A DNA stretch of 64,000 nt from Pacificispira sp002696645 (lineage in GTDB: Bacteria; Pseudomonadota; Alphaproteobacteria; UBA8366; Aestuariispiraceae), in the NCBI RefSeq assembly GCF_048892425.1, contig NZ_JBLZHU010000002.1, forward strand, positions 62,001 to 126,000, written 5' to 3'. The translations under genes and the position numbers were made by a program. Every line of letters starts with the position of its first letter. The first letter of the stretch is position 1. The notes under the pieces were generated by a model. That model searched no databases. It saw only the letters and a program-made list of their open reading frames with translations, and was not told where the DNA came from. Shown here piece after piece: positions 33,290 through 42,309 of this stretch.

Positions 33290-34591
33290 TCAAGCAGCCT
33301 TTGCGCTTCCCTGGCTCATCACGCTGTCAGCGGCCTTGGCAAGGATCGCCAGGCCCGCTTCAAACTGTTCCATCGGAATGGTCAGCGGGGCAAGAACCTT
33401 GACCACTTCATCATGGCCGCCGGATGTTTCGATGATCAGGCCATTCTGATAGCAATGCTTGCAAATCTCAGCGGCCGTATCACCGTTCCCGACATTAATG
33501 CCCCGGAACATGCCCCGACCGCGCAGTGTCCAGCCATGCTGGTCTGCAATGGCCTTCAGGCGCTTGTGCAGAACATCGCCCTTCGCCTTAATGTCCGTCG
33601 CGAAGGCATCGTCCTTCCAGAATTTTTCCAGCGCGATGCGGGCGGTGACAAAGGCGTGGTTGTTGCCCCGGAAGGTCCCGTTGTGCTCTGCCGGGCCCCA
33701 GATATCATGATCCGGCTTCATCAGAACCATCGCAAAGGGCAAGCCCATTCCCGACAAAGATTTCGCCATCGTGATGATATCGGGCTGAATACCCATTTCC
33801 TCAAAGGAAAAGAACGTTCCCGTTCGACCGCACCCGGCCTGAATGTCATCCACAATCAACAGCGCGCCGTGTTGCTGCGCCAGTTTCGCGATGGAGCGCA
33901 TCCAATCAGCGGAAGCGGCATTCAATCCGCCTTCCCCCTGGACGGTTTCCACCAGAATAGCCGCCGGCGCATCAACGCCACTGGACGGATCTTCCAGCAT
34001 TTTAGCCAGGATCTGGGTGGTATCCATATCATCACCCAAATAGCCATCATAGGGTATCCGGGTGACGCCCTCCAAAGGCGCACCATTACCGCCCCGGTGA
34101 TAGCCATTGCCGGTCGCGGCCAAGGCCCCTGCCGTCACACCATGGAAGCCATTGGTGAAAGATACGATATTGGTGCGACCCGTTACCTTGCGGGCCAGCT
34201 TGATCGCGGCTTCAACCGCATTCGCACCGGTCGGGCCCGTGAATTGCAGGCGATAGTCCATATCACGCGGTTTCAGGATGATATCCCGGAACGCTTCCAG
34301 GAAATCACGCTTGGCGTTGGTATACATATCCAGGCCATGGGTGACCCCATTGGATTTGATATACTCAATCAGCGCGGCCTGCATGTCCGGGTCGTTATGA
34401 CCGTAATTCAAGGACGAGCAACCAGCCAGAAAATCGGTGTAATCGACACCATCCTGTGTTGTCAGCGTCGCATTCCGGGCGCCGCCAAACACCACAGGAA
34501 AGGAGCGACAATAGCTGCGGACTTCGGATTCAACAGTTTCAAAGGCGGTAAGCGGGGAAGTCATTTTCTTCTCCGATTCAAGTTGTTTCAT
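33290..34591 (-). CDS. ectB: L-2,4-diaminobutyrate transaminase EctB
   Basis: PLP-dependent class III aminotransferase that converts aspartate semialdehyde to diaminobutyrate. FTGPTGANAVEAAIKLARKVTGR, LIVDDIQAGCGRTGTFFSFE and the PLP lysine in ITMAKSLSGMGLP are clear. The length is 433 aa; the start MKQLESEKKMTSPLTAFETVESEVRSYCR may alternatively be the internal MTSPL. Confidence 0.95.
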   Translation of the reverse strand: MKQLESEKKMTSPLTAFETVESEVRSYCRSFPVVFGGARNATLTTQDGVDYTDFLAGCSSLNYGHNDPDMQAALIEYIKSNGVTHGLDMYTNAKRDFLEAFRDIILKPRDMDYRLQFTGPTGANAVEAAIKLARKVTGRTNIVSFTNGFHGVTAGALAATGNGYHRGGNGAPLEGVTRIPYDGYLGDDMDTTQILAKMLEDPSSGVDAPAAILVETVQGEGGLNAASADWMRSIAKLAQQHGALLIVDDIQAGCGRTGTFFSFEEMGIQPDIITMAKSLSGMGLPFAMVLMKPDHDIWGPAEHNGTFRGNNHAFVTARIALEKFWKDDAFATDIKAKGDVLHKRLKAIADQHGWTLRGRGMFRGINVGNGDTAAEICKHCYQNGLIIETSGGHDEVVKVLAPLTIPMEQFEAGLAILAKAADSVMSQGSAKAA

Positions 34592-34646
34592 TTTTGCGAA
34601 TTGGCACGGGCGGCACCAACGAGAGATCGGCGCGCGACAGCGCTGC

Positions 34647-35228
34647 TTAAGCGACCTGCTTCAGGCGCCGATGCCGGATCGGTCCGATCTGTACCAAATG
34701 TTCAGTCTTTGCCTCGCCATCGAAATGCAGCTCTTCTTCAAAATGTGCATCCCGGTCCATGTCGGCGTCATACGCTGCCGCGATAGAGGTGAACAATGCC
34801 CAGGAAGCCTTGTTCGAGGCGGTGATCGTGCTGTGCAGGAATCGCACATCGCGATTCTGCTGCTGGCCCAAGACCCACAAGATCAGTCGTTTTGCAACGC
34901 CCTGACCGCGTGCCTTGGGGTGAACCGCGACCTGCCAGACAAACAGTGTGTCTGGATCCGATGGCGGGCGATATCCTGATACCCAACCGACAATTTCGCC
35001 ATCCATTTCCGCCAACCCGCAGGTTTCAGAAAAATGCGAGCATTGCAGCAGATTGCAATACATGGAGTTGTCATCCAGCGCGTTGATATCCTGGATCAGG
35101 CGCCAGACTTCCGACCCGTCTTCAACCTCGGGTGCCCGAAAGGTGATCTCAGGCTTGCTGCGATCTGGTCCGGCAGAGCCTTTTCCCAAATCTGATACGC
35201 TGTCGCCCAAAATTCCGTCGCGGGGCAT
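34647..35228 (-). CDS. ectA: L-2,4-diaminobutyrate acetyltransferase EctA
   Basis: GNAT-fold acetyltransferase, first committed step of the ectoine branch. Residues PEVEDGSEVWRLIQ (as APEVEDGSEVWRLIQDI), LDDNSMYCNLLQCSHFSETC and WQVAVHPKARGQGVAKRLI (acetyl-CoA P-loop) are EctA-specific. At 193 aa it has a 25-residue N-terminal extension. The ribosome site caggaggatat is strong. First gene of ectABC-ask, divergent from ectR. Confidence 0.95.
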   Translation of the reverse strand: MPRDGILGDSVSDLGKGSAGPDRSKPEITFRAPEVEDGSEVWRLIQDINALDDNSMYCNLLQCSHFSETCGLAEMDGEIVGWVSGYRPPSDPDTLFVWQVAVHPKARGQGVAKRLILWVLGQQQNRDVRFLHSTITASNKASWALFTSIAAAYDADMDRDAHFEEELHFDGEAKTEHLVQIGPIRHRRLKQVA

Positions 35229-35313
35229 TATATCCTCCTGTCATGGGTAGAATTTAATTCAGACTATAAAGTAATTATATTTCAGGATCGATCAAGCACT
35301 AATTTATGAAAAA

Positions 35314-35348
35314 TTTATTATTAACAACTATTTAACCTTAATAATAAA
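35314..35348. promoter_or_regulatory. Long AT-rich inverted repeat between ectA and ectR
   Basis: An 11-bp perfect inverted repeat, TTTATTATTAA (35314-35324) and TTAATAATAAA (35338-35348), with a 13-bp spacer, centred in the 268-bp AT-rich divergent region. Candidate binding site for EctR or another osmotic regulator; also near ACTAAATA (35425-35432), which resembles a half site reported for EctR1 of methylotrophs. Confidence 0.45.
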
Positions 35349-35496
35349 ACATTCCTGAGGCGCATGATCCTTAGAATTCAGCGGATTATCGACAGGTTTT
35401 TCTGAAATATCTTTCGTTCATGGAACTAAATAGATTTTGCCAAAGGTCCCGATTTTGTGGACTTTTCCCCAGTGGTTAATGCTTCCGAGGGGACTT

Positions 35497-35973
35497 ATGC
35501 TGACACAACGCGCCAATCATGCTGTCACAGTCTTGCGCCAGATCCTGCAAGCGACGGAAAACTATGCCCGGGCGGTGACCCGGCAGACCGGTCTGACGAC
35601 ATCACAATTGCTGGTATTGCAGATATTGGATGATTTCGGGGCCAGTTCTGCAGGCAGCGTGTCCACGCGCATGGGCATTTCTCAGGCCACCATGACCAGC
35701 CTTATCCATAAATTGGAAGCCAAAAGGATGATCCTGCGGGAACGCGGTGACACCGACCGCCGCCAGGTCTGGCTGTCTATTTCAGACATTGGGCGCGCCA
35801 CCCTGTCACACGCCCCGGAAGGATTGCAGGCAAAATTCGGCGAACGCTTTGCCGCGCTGGAAGACTGGGAACAATCCCTGCTGATCGCCGGTCTGGAACG
35901 CACCGCCTCCCTGCTGGACGCAGAAGGCCTGGAAGCAACGCCAGTCCTGGATGTCGGCCGGGTGGAGAGTTAA
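35497..35973 (+). CDS. ectR: MarR-family regulator of ectoine synthesis (EctR-like)
   Basis: A 158-aa winged-helix regulator. The start is ATG 35497 (MLTQRANHAVTVLRQIL) after gaggggac; a TTG-started 20-residue extension is unconserved. The wing-helix part is GLTTSQLLVLQILDD, SVSTRMGISQATMTSLIHKLEAKRMILRERGDTDRRQVWLSIS in overlapping blocks, with the DxRxxxVxLT-like wing D-T-D-R-R-Q-V. Divergent from ectA, the usual position of EctR repressors. Confidence 0.85.
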   Translation: MLTQRANHAVTVLRQILQATENYARAVTRQTGLTTSQLLVLQILDDFGASSAGSVSTRMGISQATMTSLIHKLEAKRMILRERGDTDRRQVWLSISDIGRATLSHAPEGLQAKFGERFAALEDWEQSLLIAGLERTASLLDAEGLEATPVLDVGRVES

Positions 35974-36022
35974 AAGACCCGAAGATCTTGGGTAAGTTTC
36001 AAATCACGCTTGCGCCAAAAAC

Positions 36023-36964
36023 CTATAACCTTGCCTCGATCGCGTCCCAGATCAGGCCGGACAGGTTGCTGCCGTCATAGCGGTCGATTTCCTGGATGCC
36101 GGTGGGCGACGTGACGTTGATTTCGGTCAGCTTGTTACCAATCACGTCGATGCCAACGAAAATCAACCCGCGTTCTTTCAGCATCGGGCCGATTGCCTCA
36201 CAGATCTTGTGTTCTTCTGGCGTTATACCGGATTTATCAGGACGCCCACCAACATGCATGTTGGAGCGGGCTTCTCCCTCTGCCGGGACGCGATTGATCG
36301 CCCCCACAGCGACGCCATCAACCAGGATGATTCGCTTATCCCCCTGGCGAACCTCGGGCATATAGCGCTGTACCATCACCGGCTCCCGGCTGGTCGCCTC
36401 AAACATTTCCATCAGGGAGGCCATGTTTGAATCATCGGGTTTCAGGTGGAAAACCCCAGCCCCGCCATTGCCAAATAACGGCTTGATGATGATATCGCCA
36501 TACTCTTTGCGAAAGGCCTTGATCTCATCCCGGTCGCGGGTGATCAGGGTTTCTGGCATCAGGTCGGGGAAATGTGTCACCAACAGCTTTTCCGGGGCAT
36601 TTCGGACATGGGCCGGATCATTGACCACCAATGTTTCGGGATGTACCTGCTCCAGGATATGGGTTGCGGTGATATAACCCATATCAAAGGGCGGGTCCTG
36701 GCGCATCAGGATCACATCCACATCCGCGCGCAGATCCAGAGTCCGGATTTCCCCCAGCGTGAAGTGATTGCCCTGTTCCCGGCGCAGCGTCATCGGATGG
36801 CCCATCGCGCTGATCCGTCCCTGACGATAGGTCAAAGCCTGGGGCAGATAATGAAACAGGCTGTGGCCCCGGGCCTGTGCCTCAAGCCCCAGGGCGAAAG
36901 ATGAATCCCCATTGATATTGATCGACTGTATCGGATCCATCTGGATCGCCACGCGCAGGCTCAT
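36023..36964 (-). CDS. gshB: Glutathione synthetase
   Basis: ATP-grasp enzyme joining gamma-glutamylcysteine and glycine. Family blocks: VAIQMDPIQSININGDSSFAL at the N-terminus (shown in part), DPPFDMGYITATHIL, KPLFGNGGAGVF (ATP-grasp loop) and NVTSPTGIQEID near the C-terminus. The 313-aa length is normal. It is 36 bp after the SirB1-like gene, likely in the same transcript as yraN-BON-SirB1. Confidence 0.95.
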   Translation of the reverse strand: MSLRVAIQMDPIQSININGDSSFALGLEAQARGHSLFHYLPQALTYRQGRISAMGHPMTLRREQGNHFTLGEIRTLDLRADVDVILMRQDPPFDMGYITATHILEQVHPETLVVNDPAHVRNAPEKLLVTHFPDLMPETLITRDRDEIKAFRKEYGDIIIKPLFGNGGAGVFHLKPDDSNMASLMEMFEATSREPVMVQRYMPEVRQGDKRIILVDGVAVGAINRVPAEGEARSNMHVGGRPDKSGITPEEHKICEAIGPMLKERGLIFVGIDVIGNKLTEINVTSPTGIQEIDRYDGSNLSGLIWDAIEARL

Positions 36965-37000
36965 GATTTCATCCTTAAAAACAAAGGGGTCGACGACCCG

Positions 37001-37891
37001 CTAATGAAGGGAACTCCGCAATTCATCCACCAGGGTCGCAACTTCTCGTCTGTGGCCGTCGCGGGTTTCTGTCTGAAGATAGGTTTCCAGGGCGGCGATT
37101 GCTGTGCGCACCTTACCGATATGGGCATTCATCAAACCGGATTCCCGCCATAGGGTTGGCCGATCCGGGGCCAGCAACAGCATGGATTCGACGATATGGG
37201 CTGCCTCTTCGACCCGTTGGTCCTTAATCAGGCGCAGCTTGATATTGTTCTGTAGCCGCAACAGGACATCGCGATCAGACACGGGCTCGTAATGGCGTGC
37301 CTGTAATTCCGCGTCATTGCCCGCCGTTGCTTTTAACAGCGCGCGCAGGGCGGGCGCATCCAACGGCACCCCGCCATCGAAAGGATCGACAATGATCCGC
37401 TCCCCCTCAACCTCAAAGCGCAATAAAAAATGGCCGGGGAAATCAAGCCCTTGCATATTCCAGCCCTGGGACCGGGCCAGATGCATCATCAAGATACCCA
37501 GGGCCACCGGCAATCCGCGGCGGCGGTCTATCACCCGGATGATGTTGGCGTTCTGTAAATCATCATAGGTGTCCCTATCACCGCTATAGCCATGCAGACC
37601 GAACAGGACGTGATTGATTGCCACCAGGCGCAACGCCGCGTCCTGAGATTCAATATCTGCCTTTGACATTGCGGCCGTCAGGTCCTGTTCCATCGTGGAC
37701 AGATGATCGCGATAGAAGACCAGCCGGTCCGTTGGGGAATCGAAGGCGGCCAGCGCCAGCGCACCCTCTGCAATATCAAGCGGCGCATCACCCTGACGGG
37801 CCAGACCCTGCAATATCTCCTCCGCCCAGGCCTCACTGCTGACAGGGACATCCGCGCGCGGTGATGGGTCTCTTGAAGGGGTTTTCCTCAT
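37001..37891 (-). CDS. SirB1-like transglutaminase-related protein
   Basis: A 296-aa cytosolic protein of the SirB1 (transglutaminase-like plus TPR) family. GYSGDRDTYDDLQNANIIRVIDRRRGLPVALGILMMHLARSQGWN (in blocks) and FPGHFLLRFE...IIVDPFDGG form the transglutaminase-like core; the cysteine of true transglutaminases is absent in the RRGLPVALG block, as usual in this family. A C-terminal TPR hairpin region follows. Its start overlaps the BON gene stop by 4 bp. The biochemical role is unknown. Confidence 0.85.
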   Translation of the reverse strand: MRKTPSRDPSPRADVPVSSEAWAEEILQGLARQGDAPLDIAEGALALAAFDSPTDRLVFYRDHLSTMEQDLTAAMSKADIESQDAALRLVAINHVLFGLHGYSGDRDTYDDLQNANIIRVIDRRRGLPVALGILMMHLARSQGWNMQGLDFPGHFLLRFEVEGERIIVDPFDGGVPLDAPALRALLKATAGNDAELQARHYEPVSDRDVLLRLQNNIKLRLIKDQRVEEAAHIVESMLLLAPDRPTLWRESGLMNAHIGKVRTAIAALETYLQTETRDGHRREVATLVDELRSSLH

Positions 37892-38532
37892 TCTGCGGCT
37901 TTCTGTACTTTCATTTCCTGCAACTGTTCCAATACGGCCTGTCGTTCCGGAGAATCCTTCAATTGAACATAGGATACAACCCGCCGGACCCGCTCAATAT
38001 TCCGGGCATGCGCCAGAACGCGATCCAGTTCCGCCTGATTCTGTGCAATCCCGATGATAAACAGCGTCCCGTTTGTTGAGTCGGAAATATAGTTCAACCC
38101 CTTGATCTGCTTGTCCAGGGTCAGGTCCAGATCCATCGCCTTCTCAATCTTCAGGTCGAACCCGGAATTGATGAAACCGACATCATTGCCAATCAGAATT
38201 TCATTGATCACCTCAACAACGCCATCAGACTGCCAGGCGGTTTCCACCGCCTTAACCCGATCATCAGCATTGGGAACGATCCCGGTCAACAGGATGCGCC
38301 CTTCGACGACAGAAACGTCAATGCGCTGAAATGTTTCGAAATCGATATCGATCAATGCCTTCTGGAGCGAGACTTCCATCGACTTGTCGTCCAGCGTTTG
38401 TTGAAATCCACGTTCCTGAAGGGCGGCCGTTCCAACCACTGCACCCGCTGTCGTGGCAACACCCAGGGGAGAGCAGGCCGGAACCAGCAGAAGACCGAGC
38501 AACAGGGCAATCGAACGGGCGAACTGGCGCAT
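37888..38532 (-). CDS. BON-domain outer-membrane lipoprotein
   Basis: A 214-aa predicted lipoprotein: signal MRQFARSIALLLGLLLVPAC with lipobox VPAC. Two BON domains follow (DKSMEVSLQKALIDIDFE...VSVVEGRILLTGIV and a second from about residue 110, IKGLNYISDSTNGTLFIIGIA). Resembles DolP/OsmY-type envelope proteins. The C-terminus is charged. It lies between yraN and the SirB1-like gene and probably shares a transcript with gshB. Confidence 0.85.
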   Translation of the reverse strand: MRQFARSIALLLGLLLVPACSPLGVATTAGAVVGTAALQERGFQQTLDDKSMEVSLQKALIDIDFETFQRIDVSVVEGRILLTGIVPNADDRVKAVETAWQSDGVVEVINEILIGNDVGFINSGFDLKIEKAMDLDLTLDKQIKGLNYISDSTNGTLFIIGIAQNQAELDRVLAHARNIERVRRVVSYVQLKDSPERQAVLEQLQEMKVQKAAE

Positions 38533-38679
38533 GGAATCCTCGTTTCATTATACTTGGCAGGAAATATCGTCGACCGACCGGTTCCTGCAATGGCGCATCA
38601 CGTTCCCAAAGGTAGGATGCGTCGCCCGCCGCCGCAATGGGGTCTGGGGCAAGCTGGGTCATCAAATGCCACCAGCCCC

Positions 38680-39066
38680 CTAAAGCCGCCAAGCATCAAC
38701 AACATGAATGGGGCGGCGACCCGGGGCGACCGCGATCAGATCAAACCGCAGCGATATAGTGGGGTCCTGTTTCCTGTGCGTGCACCACCAGGCGGCGGCC
38801 CGTTCAATCCGGTGGCGCTGTTTCGGTCCCAGGGCCTCCAGAGCGGCGTCCATCGTGCTGCGGGCCTTGACTTCCACAAAACAGATCACTTTGCCCCGGC
38901 GGGCGATCAGGTCCAATTCTCCAACCGGTGTTTTCAATCGGCGGTCCAGGATCCGATACCCTTTCAGGCGCAACCACAGCACGGCCAAAGCCTCTGCCCG
39001 TCGCCCGCCTGCTTCCGCTTCCTGCCGTGCCTGCTGATCGCCGCCGCGACGCCGCCAAAGCTTCAT
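38680..39066 (-). CDS. yraN: YraN (UPF0102) family protein
   Basis: A 128-aa predicted endonuclease-fold protein. Motifs: GRRAEALAVLWLRLKGYRILDRR, TPVGELDLIARRGKVICFVEVKAR (PD-(D/E)xK-like E-LD-EVK), then the helix AALEALGPKQRHRI and FDLIAVAP. The rsmI gene that often lies between yraN and lppC in alphaproteobacteria is absent here; the 232-bp divergent spacer holds no trace of it. Confidence 0.92.
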   Translation of the reverse strand: MKLWRRRGGDQQARQEAEAGGRRAEALAVLWLRLKGYRILDRRLKTPVGELDLIARRGKVICFVEVKARSTMDAALEALGPKQRHRIERAAAWWCTHRKQDPTISLRFDLIAVAPGRRPIHVVDAWRL

Positions 39067-39298
39067 CTGTTTGACCCACCGCCTTGCCTGTCGAAAAAAT
39101 GCCGTATTCCCGCCCTAGACTTATCTGACGTTTGCTGTACGACAATTTTACAAATCCACGCATTCAATGAAATCGGACTCGTTTTTGATGTCGTGTTTGA
39201 TTAAATACCAAAATGCTAGAAGATCAAATAACCCTATCAAATACTTGGGTTCCCTGGTGCCACAGGATATAACAGGCGCAACATTGGAGACGTCCCGC

Positions 39299-40840
39299 AT
39301 GGTCAGCCATACTGCCACGCCGCATTTGCCCTTTCAGCCTGCGCGCCTGATCACGTCGGTCCTGCGCCCCTGTCGCAGCGTGCTGCCCGCAATATTTGCG
39401 CTTTCGACAACATTGATCGTCAGCGCGTGCGGTGTCAGCGGCGGGTCTTCGGTCTGGGGCAATGCACCCAGCGGTCCCGGTTTGGGAACCCCCCAGACGC
39501 CAACGGCACAATCTGCAACCAGAGGCGACGCCCCGGAAGGCACACCGGGCGCGAATGATGCCCTGACCGGCATGGGCGGCAGCACGCTGGCGCTGGGGGA
39601 TTCGGGCTATTTGACACCCCCACCCGACGCTGTTCGACAAATTGAGGGAATCCCCGTCGCCATTCTTGTGCCGTTAAGCGGCAGATTGGCCGGGCCAGGC
39701 AAGGCCCTGCTGGAAGGCGCGCAAATGGCGTTGTTTGACGTCGGGAACCCCGAATTCAGGTTGATGCCGTTTGATACAATGGGCACGCCGCTTGGCGCGG
39801 AACAGGCCGCCCGGTCGGCGATTAACAAAGGCGCACGCCTGATTGTCGGTCCGCTATTGGCAGACTCTGTCACCGCCGTCAGACCGATTGCAGAGGCGGC
39901 CAATATCAAGGTTGTCGCCTTCTCCAACTCCAGCCATGTTGCAGGCGGCCCCATATTTCTGGCCGGTTTTACACCCGAAGAACAGGTGGATGCCATCGTT
40001 GCCCATGCCATGGCGGAAGGGCGACGTCGGTTTGCCATCCTGGCACCCTCCAATGAATATGGAAATGTCTCCGTCGATGCGCTGCGGACCTCCGTAGAGA
40101 AGCGGGGCGGGGAATTCAGCCGTGTTGGTTTCTATAATCCAGAAGCCCTGGATTTCGGTGATCAAATCCAGAATCTGTCCGACTACAAGAACCGGGTCCA
40201 AGCGTTGAAACAACAACGCGCAGAATTATCCGCACAAGGGGATCAGGCCTCTAAACAAGCACTAAAACGGATGGAAGTTCTGGATACATGGGGCGATCCC
40301 CCTTTTGACGCGCTTTTGTTACCCGTCTTGAACCCACAAACGTTACAGATCCTGTCGGCGCAATTGGCCTATTATGATGTCGATCAGCCAACAGTCCGCC
40401 TGTTGGGGTTACAGCGCTGGGACAGTTTCCCGAACCTGTCTTCTGAGCCCGGCCTGATCGGCAGCCAGTTTCCCGCTGCCCGTTCCGCCTATCGTGACCA
40501 ATTTGAAGCCCGCTTCGCCCAAATGTTCGGCCATGGCGCGTCTGATCTGTCGGCGCTGTCCTATGATGTGACAGCGGTCGCCGCCGCCCTGGCCAGACCC
40601 AGCGTCAGCGGCCCGAAATATGACGTGGCCACGCTGACCGACCCCCAGGGATTCATTGGCGCGGAAGGCCTGTTCCGTTTCCAGGAAAATGGCATCGCTC
40701 AACGCGGCTTTGCCATCATGGAGGTACAGTCATCCGGCGTGCGTATGATTCAGGAAGCCCCCCGCAGCTTCGACCAGCCGGTCACGACCTACCCGCCCCA
40801 ACCCACAGAGGGAACAACCCCCGCCCTACCCACGTCTTAA
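39299..40840 (+). CDS. LppC/LpoA-like penicillin-binding protein activator lipoprotein
   Basis: A 513-aa lipoprotein with a periplasmic-binding-protein fold. Start ATG 39299 follows ttggaga; the frame is open further upstream but lacks a site. The signal ends in LIVSAC (lipobox). A Gly/Ala/Pro-rich linker precedes VAILVPLSGRLAGPGKALLEGAQMALFD, the start of the LppC domain, and KGARLIVGPLLADSVTAV. In enterobacteria LpoA activates PBP1A; the alphaproteobacterial role is inferred. It is divergent from yraN and lies just upstream of the tRNA-Arg and island. Confidence 0.85.
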   Translation: MVSHTATPHLPFQPARLITSVLRPCRSVLPAIFALSTTLIVSACGVSGGSSVWGNAPSGPGLGTPQTPTAQSATRGDAPEGTPGANDALTGMGGSTLALGDSGYLTPPPDAVRQIEGIPVAILVPLSGRLAGPGKALLEGAQMALFDVGNPEFRLMPFDTMGTPLGAEQAARSAINKGARLIVGPLLADSVTAVRPIAEAANIKVVAFSNSSHVAGGPIFLAGFTPEEQVDAIVAHAMAEGRRRFAILAPSNEYGNVSVDALRTSVEKRGGEFSRVGFYNPEALDFGDQIQNLSDYKNRVQALKQQRAELSAQGDQASKQALKRMEVLDTWGDPPFDALLLPVLNPQTLQILSAQLAYYDVDQPTVRLLGLQRWDSFPNLSSEPGLIGSQFPAARSAYRDQFEARFAQMFGHGASDLSALSYDVTAVAAALARPSVSGPKYDVATLTDPQGFIGAEGLFRFQENGIAQRGFAIMEVQSSGVRMIQEAPRSFDQPVTTYPPQPTEGTTPALPTS

Positions 40841-40912
40841 AAGGCCACATTGGAATTTTTAAGCACATTGTGGCTGGAAATCCCCGATGGAACCGTCTAT
40901 AAGCCCCCTCGC

Positions 40913-40989
40913 GCGCCCGTAGCTCAGATGGATAGAGTGCTGCCCTCCGAAGGCAGAGGTCACAGGTTCGAATCCTGTCGGGCGCACCA
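40913..40989 (+). tRNA. tRNA-Arg (anticodon CCG)
   Basis: A 77-nt cloverleaf: acceptor GCGCCCG/CGGGCGC, anticodon stem CTGCC/GGCAG with loop CTCCGAA (anticodon CCG, reading CGG), T-arm ACAGG-TTCGAAT-CCTGT, encoded CCA end. Its 3' 49 bases are the attL of the island, so integration keeps the tRNA intact. The T7 run found just after the attR copy was probably its original downstream terminator region. Confidence 0.97.
40941..40989. repeat. attL (49-bp direct repeat within tRNA-Arg)
   Basis: Identical over 49 bases to 48390-48438; flanking bases differ on both sides (c before/a after here, t before/t after there), fixing the repeat limits. It runs from the anticodon stem to the CCA end. Confidence 0.95.
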
Positions 40990-41034
40990 ATCTTTTCAGT
41001 ATTTTACAGTATTTTAGTTGGGGCTAGAATTTTC

Positions 41035-41055
41035 CTAGCAATCAAATAGCAATCT
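41035..41055 (+). repeat. Arm-type repeat near attL
   Basis: A 21-bp sequence matching 48266-48286 at 20 of 21 positions, in the same orientation, with two TAGCAATC-type cores (ctagcaatc and atagcaatc). A third AT-rich variant, caaatagcat, follows at 41081-41090. Likely integrase or excisionase arm sites. Between it and attL a 10-bp unit cagtatttta is repeated in tandem (40997-41016). The rest of 40990-41200 holds nothing else recognisable. Confidence 0.6.
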
Positions 41056-41200
41056 ATCGGCTTCCAATTTATCAACCCATCAAATAGCATTTTCTCATTG
41101 CGCTATCGCCAGTGAGTTTATTTTTCGTGTGCAACATTAGGCAGATTAGTTACCATTAATTTCGCTTAGATCATGTTATTCGCTTGGGAGAGTCTTAATA

Positions 41201-42118
41201 ATGAAGTCGGCTCTTATAACGTTAATGTTCGCTTTCATGTTTGCGGGACAGGTTTCGGCTTCGGAGAACCCGTGTTCCAAACTGATGGCATCGGATTGTT
41301 GGTCATCTTTTGGTATCTTGGAAAAGATTGCTCTAATTCAAGGAATAAGCTTAGGGCAAAGCGTGCAAAGTATCCAAGGAGATATTTCAGGATCAAATAA
41401 TAGTACACTATTTCAAAGAGACCATGTGGCCGTTCCAGATAGCACTACTTATGGTGACGTAATTGATTATATCGATAAACTTTACTCTTTTCCCGTAAAC
41501 AGAAGTATTACACTTGATAAAGCTTTTGTGCTGGCAACGCTTTACCTCAGAGATGATGATTCAAACGACCGTATCAATCTTTTAACATTGTATCGAGATG
41601 GGAAGAATCTTCCAACATCCGGGATATTAACTGGATACAAAGATTTAAATGTTCTTACCGTAGAGGCTTATGGTGTCCCATTTGACGTTGTTTTGCCACG
41701 CTCATCAACGTTGGGAGTTAGCCCAGAAACTAGAGCAAAAGGTCAAAATGTTTTGGAGAAATTTGTGACCTATGGTTTTGGAGACGCCTGCTCCGATGAA
41801 CCTTACTACGTTCGACTTGAGTATCCAGGAGACTTATTCGATTCAAAAGGGCGCCTTCGCGCTGAAATCAAGCTATCGCAATATGCTTCAATCTGTCTCT
41901 CAAACAAGTCTGTTAACTTTTCTAGTTTGAACATCTTTGGGGATATCAACCTCGGAATGTTCATGCTTCGAAATGGGTTCGTTAGTTACGACAGTGAAGA
42001 TGATCCGATGTGGTCAAAGGATGTCAAAGACGGATTCCGTTTTTATGATATGTTTAAGGACATAAAGCCAAAGCTAGACACTGTATCCAGTGCGATTCTC
42101 ATGTCATTAAGTAACTAA
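41201..42118 (+). CDS. Secreted protein of unknown function (island)
   Basis: A 305-aa protein I do not recognise. MKSALITLMFAFMFAGQVSASENPC is a clear Sec signal (shown up to the first mature residues; cleavage near VSA-S). Several cysteines in the mature part (ENPCSKL, SDCWSS, GDACSDEPY, ASICLS) suggest disulfides in the periplasm. The body has mixed alpha/beta composition and no repeat. It is AT-rich and the only plus-strand gene of the island, next to attL, a typical position for cargo. Function unknown. Confidence 0.7.
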   Translation: MKSALITLMFAFMFAGQVSASENPCSKLMASDCWSSFGILEKIALIQGISLGQSVQSIQGDISGSNNSTLFQRDHVAVPDSTTYGDVIDYIDKLYSFPVNRSITLDKAFVLATLYLRDDDSNDRINLLTLYRDGKNLPTSGILTGYKDLNVLTVEAYGVPFDVVLPRSSTLGVSPETRAKGQNVLEKFVTYGFGDACSDEPYYVRLEYPGDLFDSKGRLRAEIKLSQYASICLSNKSVNFSSLNIFGDINLGMFMLRNGFVSYDSEDDPMWSKDVKDGFRFYDMFKDIKPKLDTVSSAILMSLSN

Positions 42119-42309
42119 AATTAAAGGATAAAAATCTAGAAAGCATAAAAGAAACCCAAAGATTCTGAACGCATACTCTGAGTAAGAATTTAATCGAATT
42201 AGTTGGGGGGGTAGTTTGTTTTCTCGACTCGCGACTACCAACGACCGCTCTTGGAATCCTGCCTTAGACGCCGCAGGTTTTGGCAGATAGGGGATAGCAC
42301 ATCTCAGTC

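Noticed and set aside
33272..34786. Very long plus-strand open frame (504 codons) opposite ectB
   Set aside because: It is the antisense shadow of the unmistakable EctB gene; GC-rich third positions keep the opposite frame open.
39067..39298. Remnant of rsmI between yraN and the LppC-like gene
   Set aside because: The spacer is only 232 bp and translates to nothing resembling a methyltransferase.
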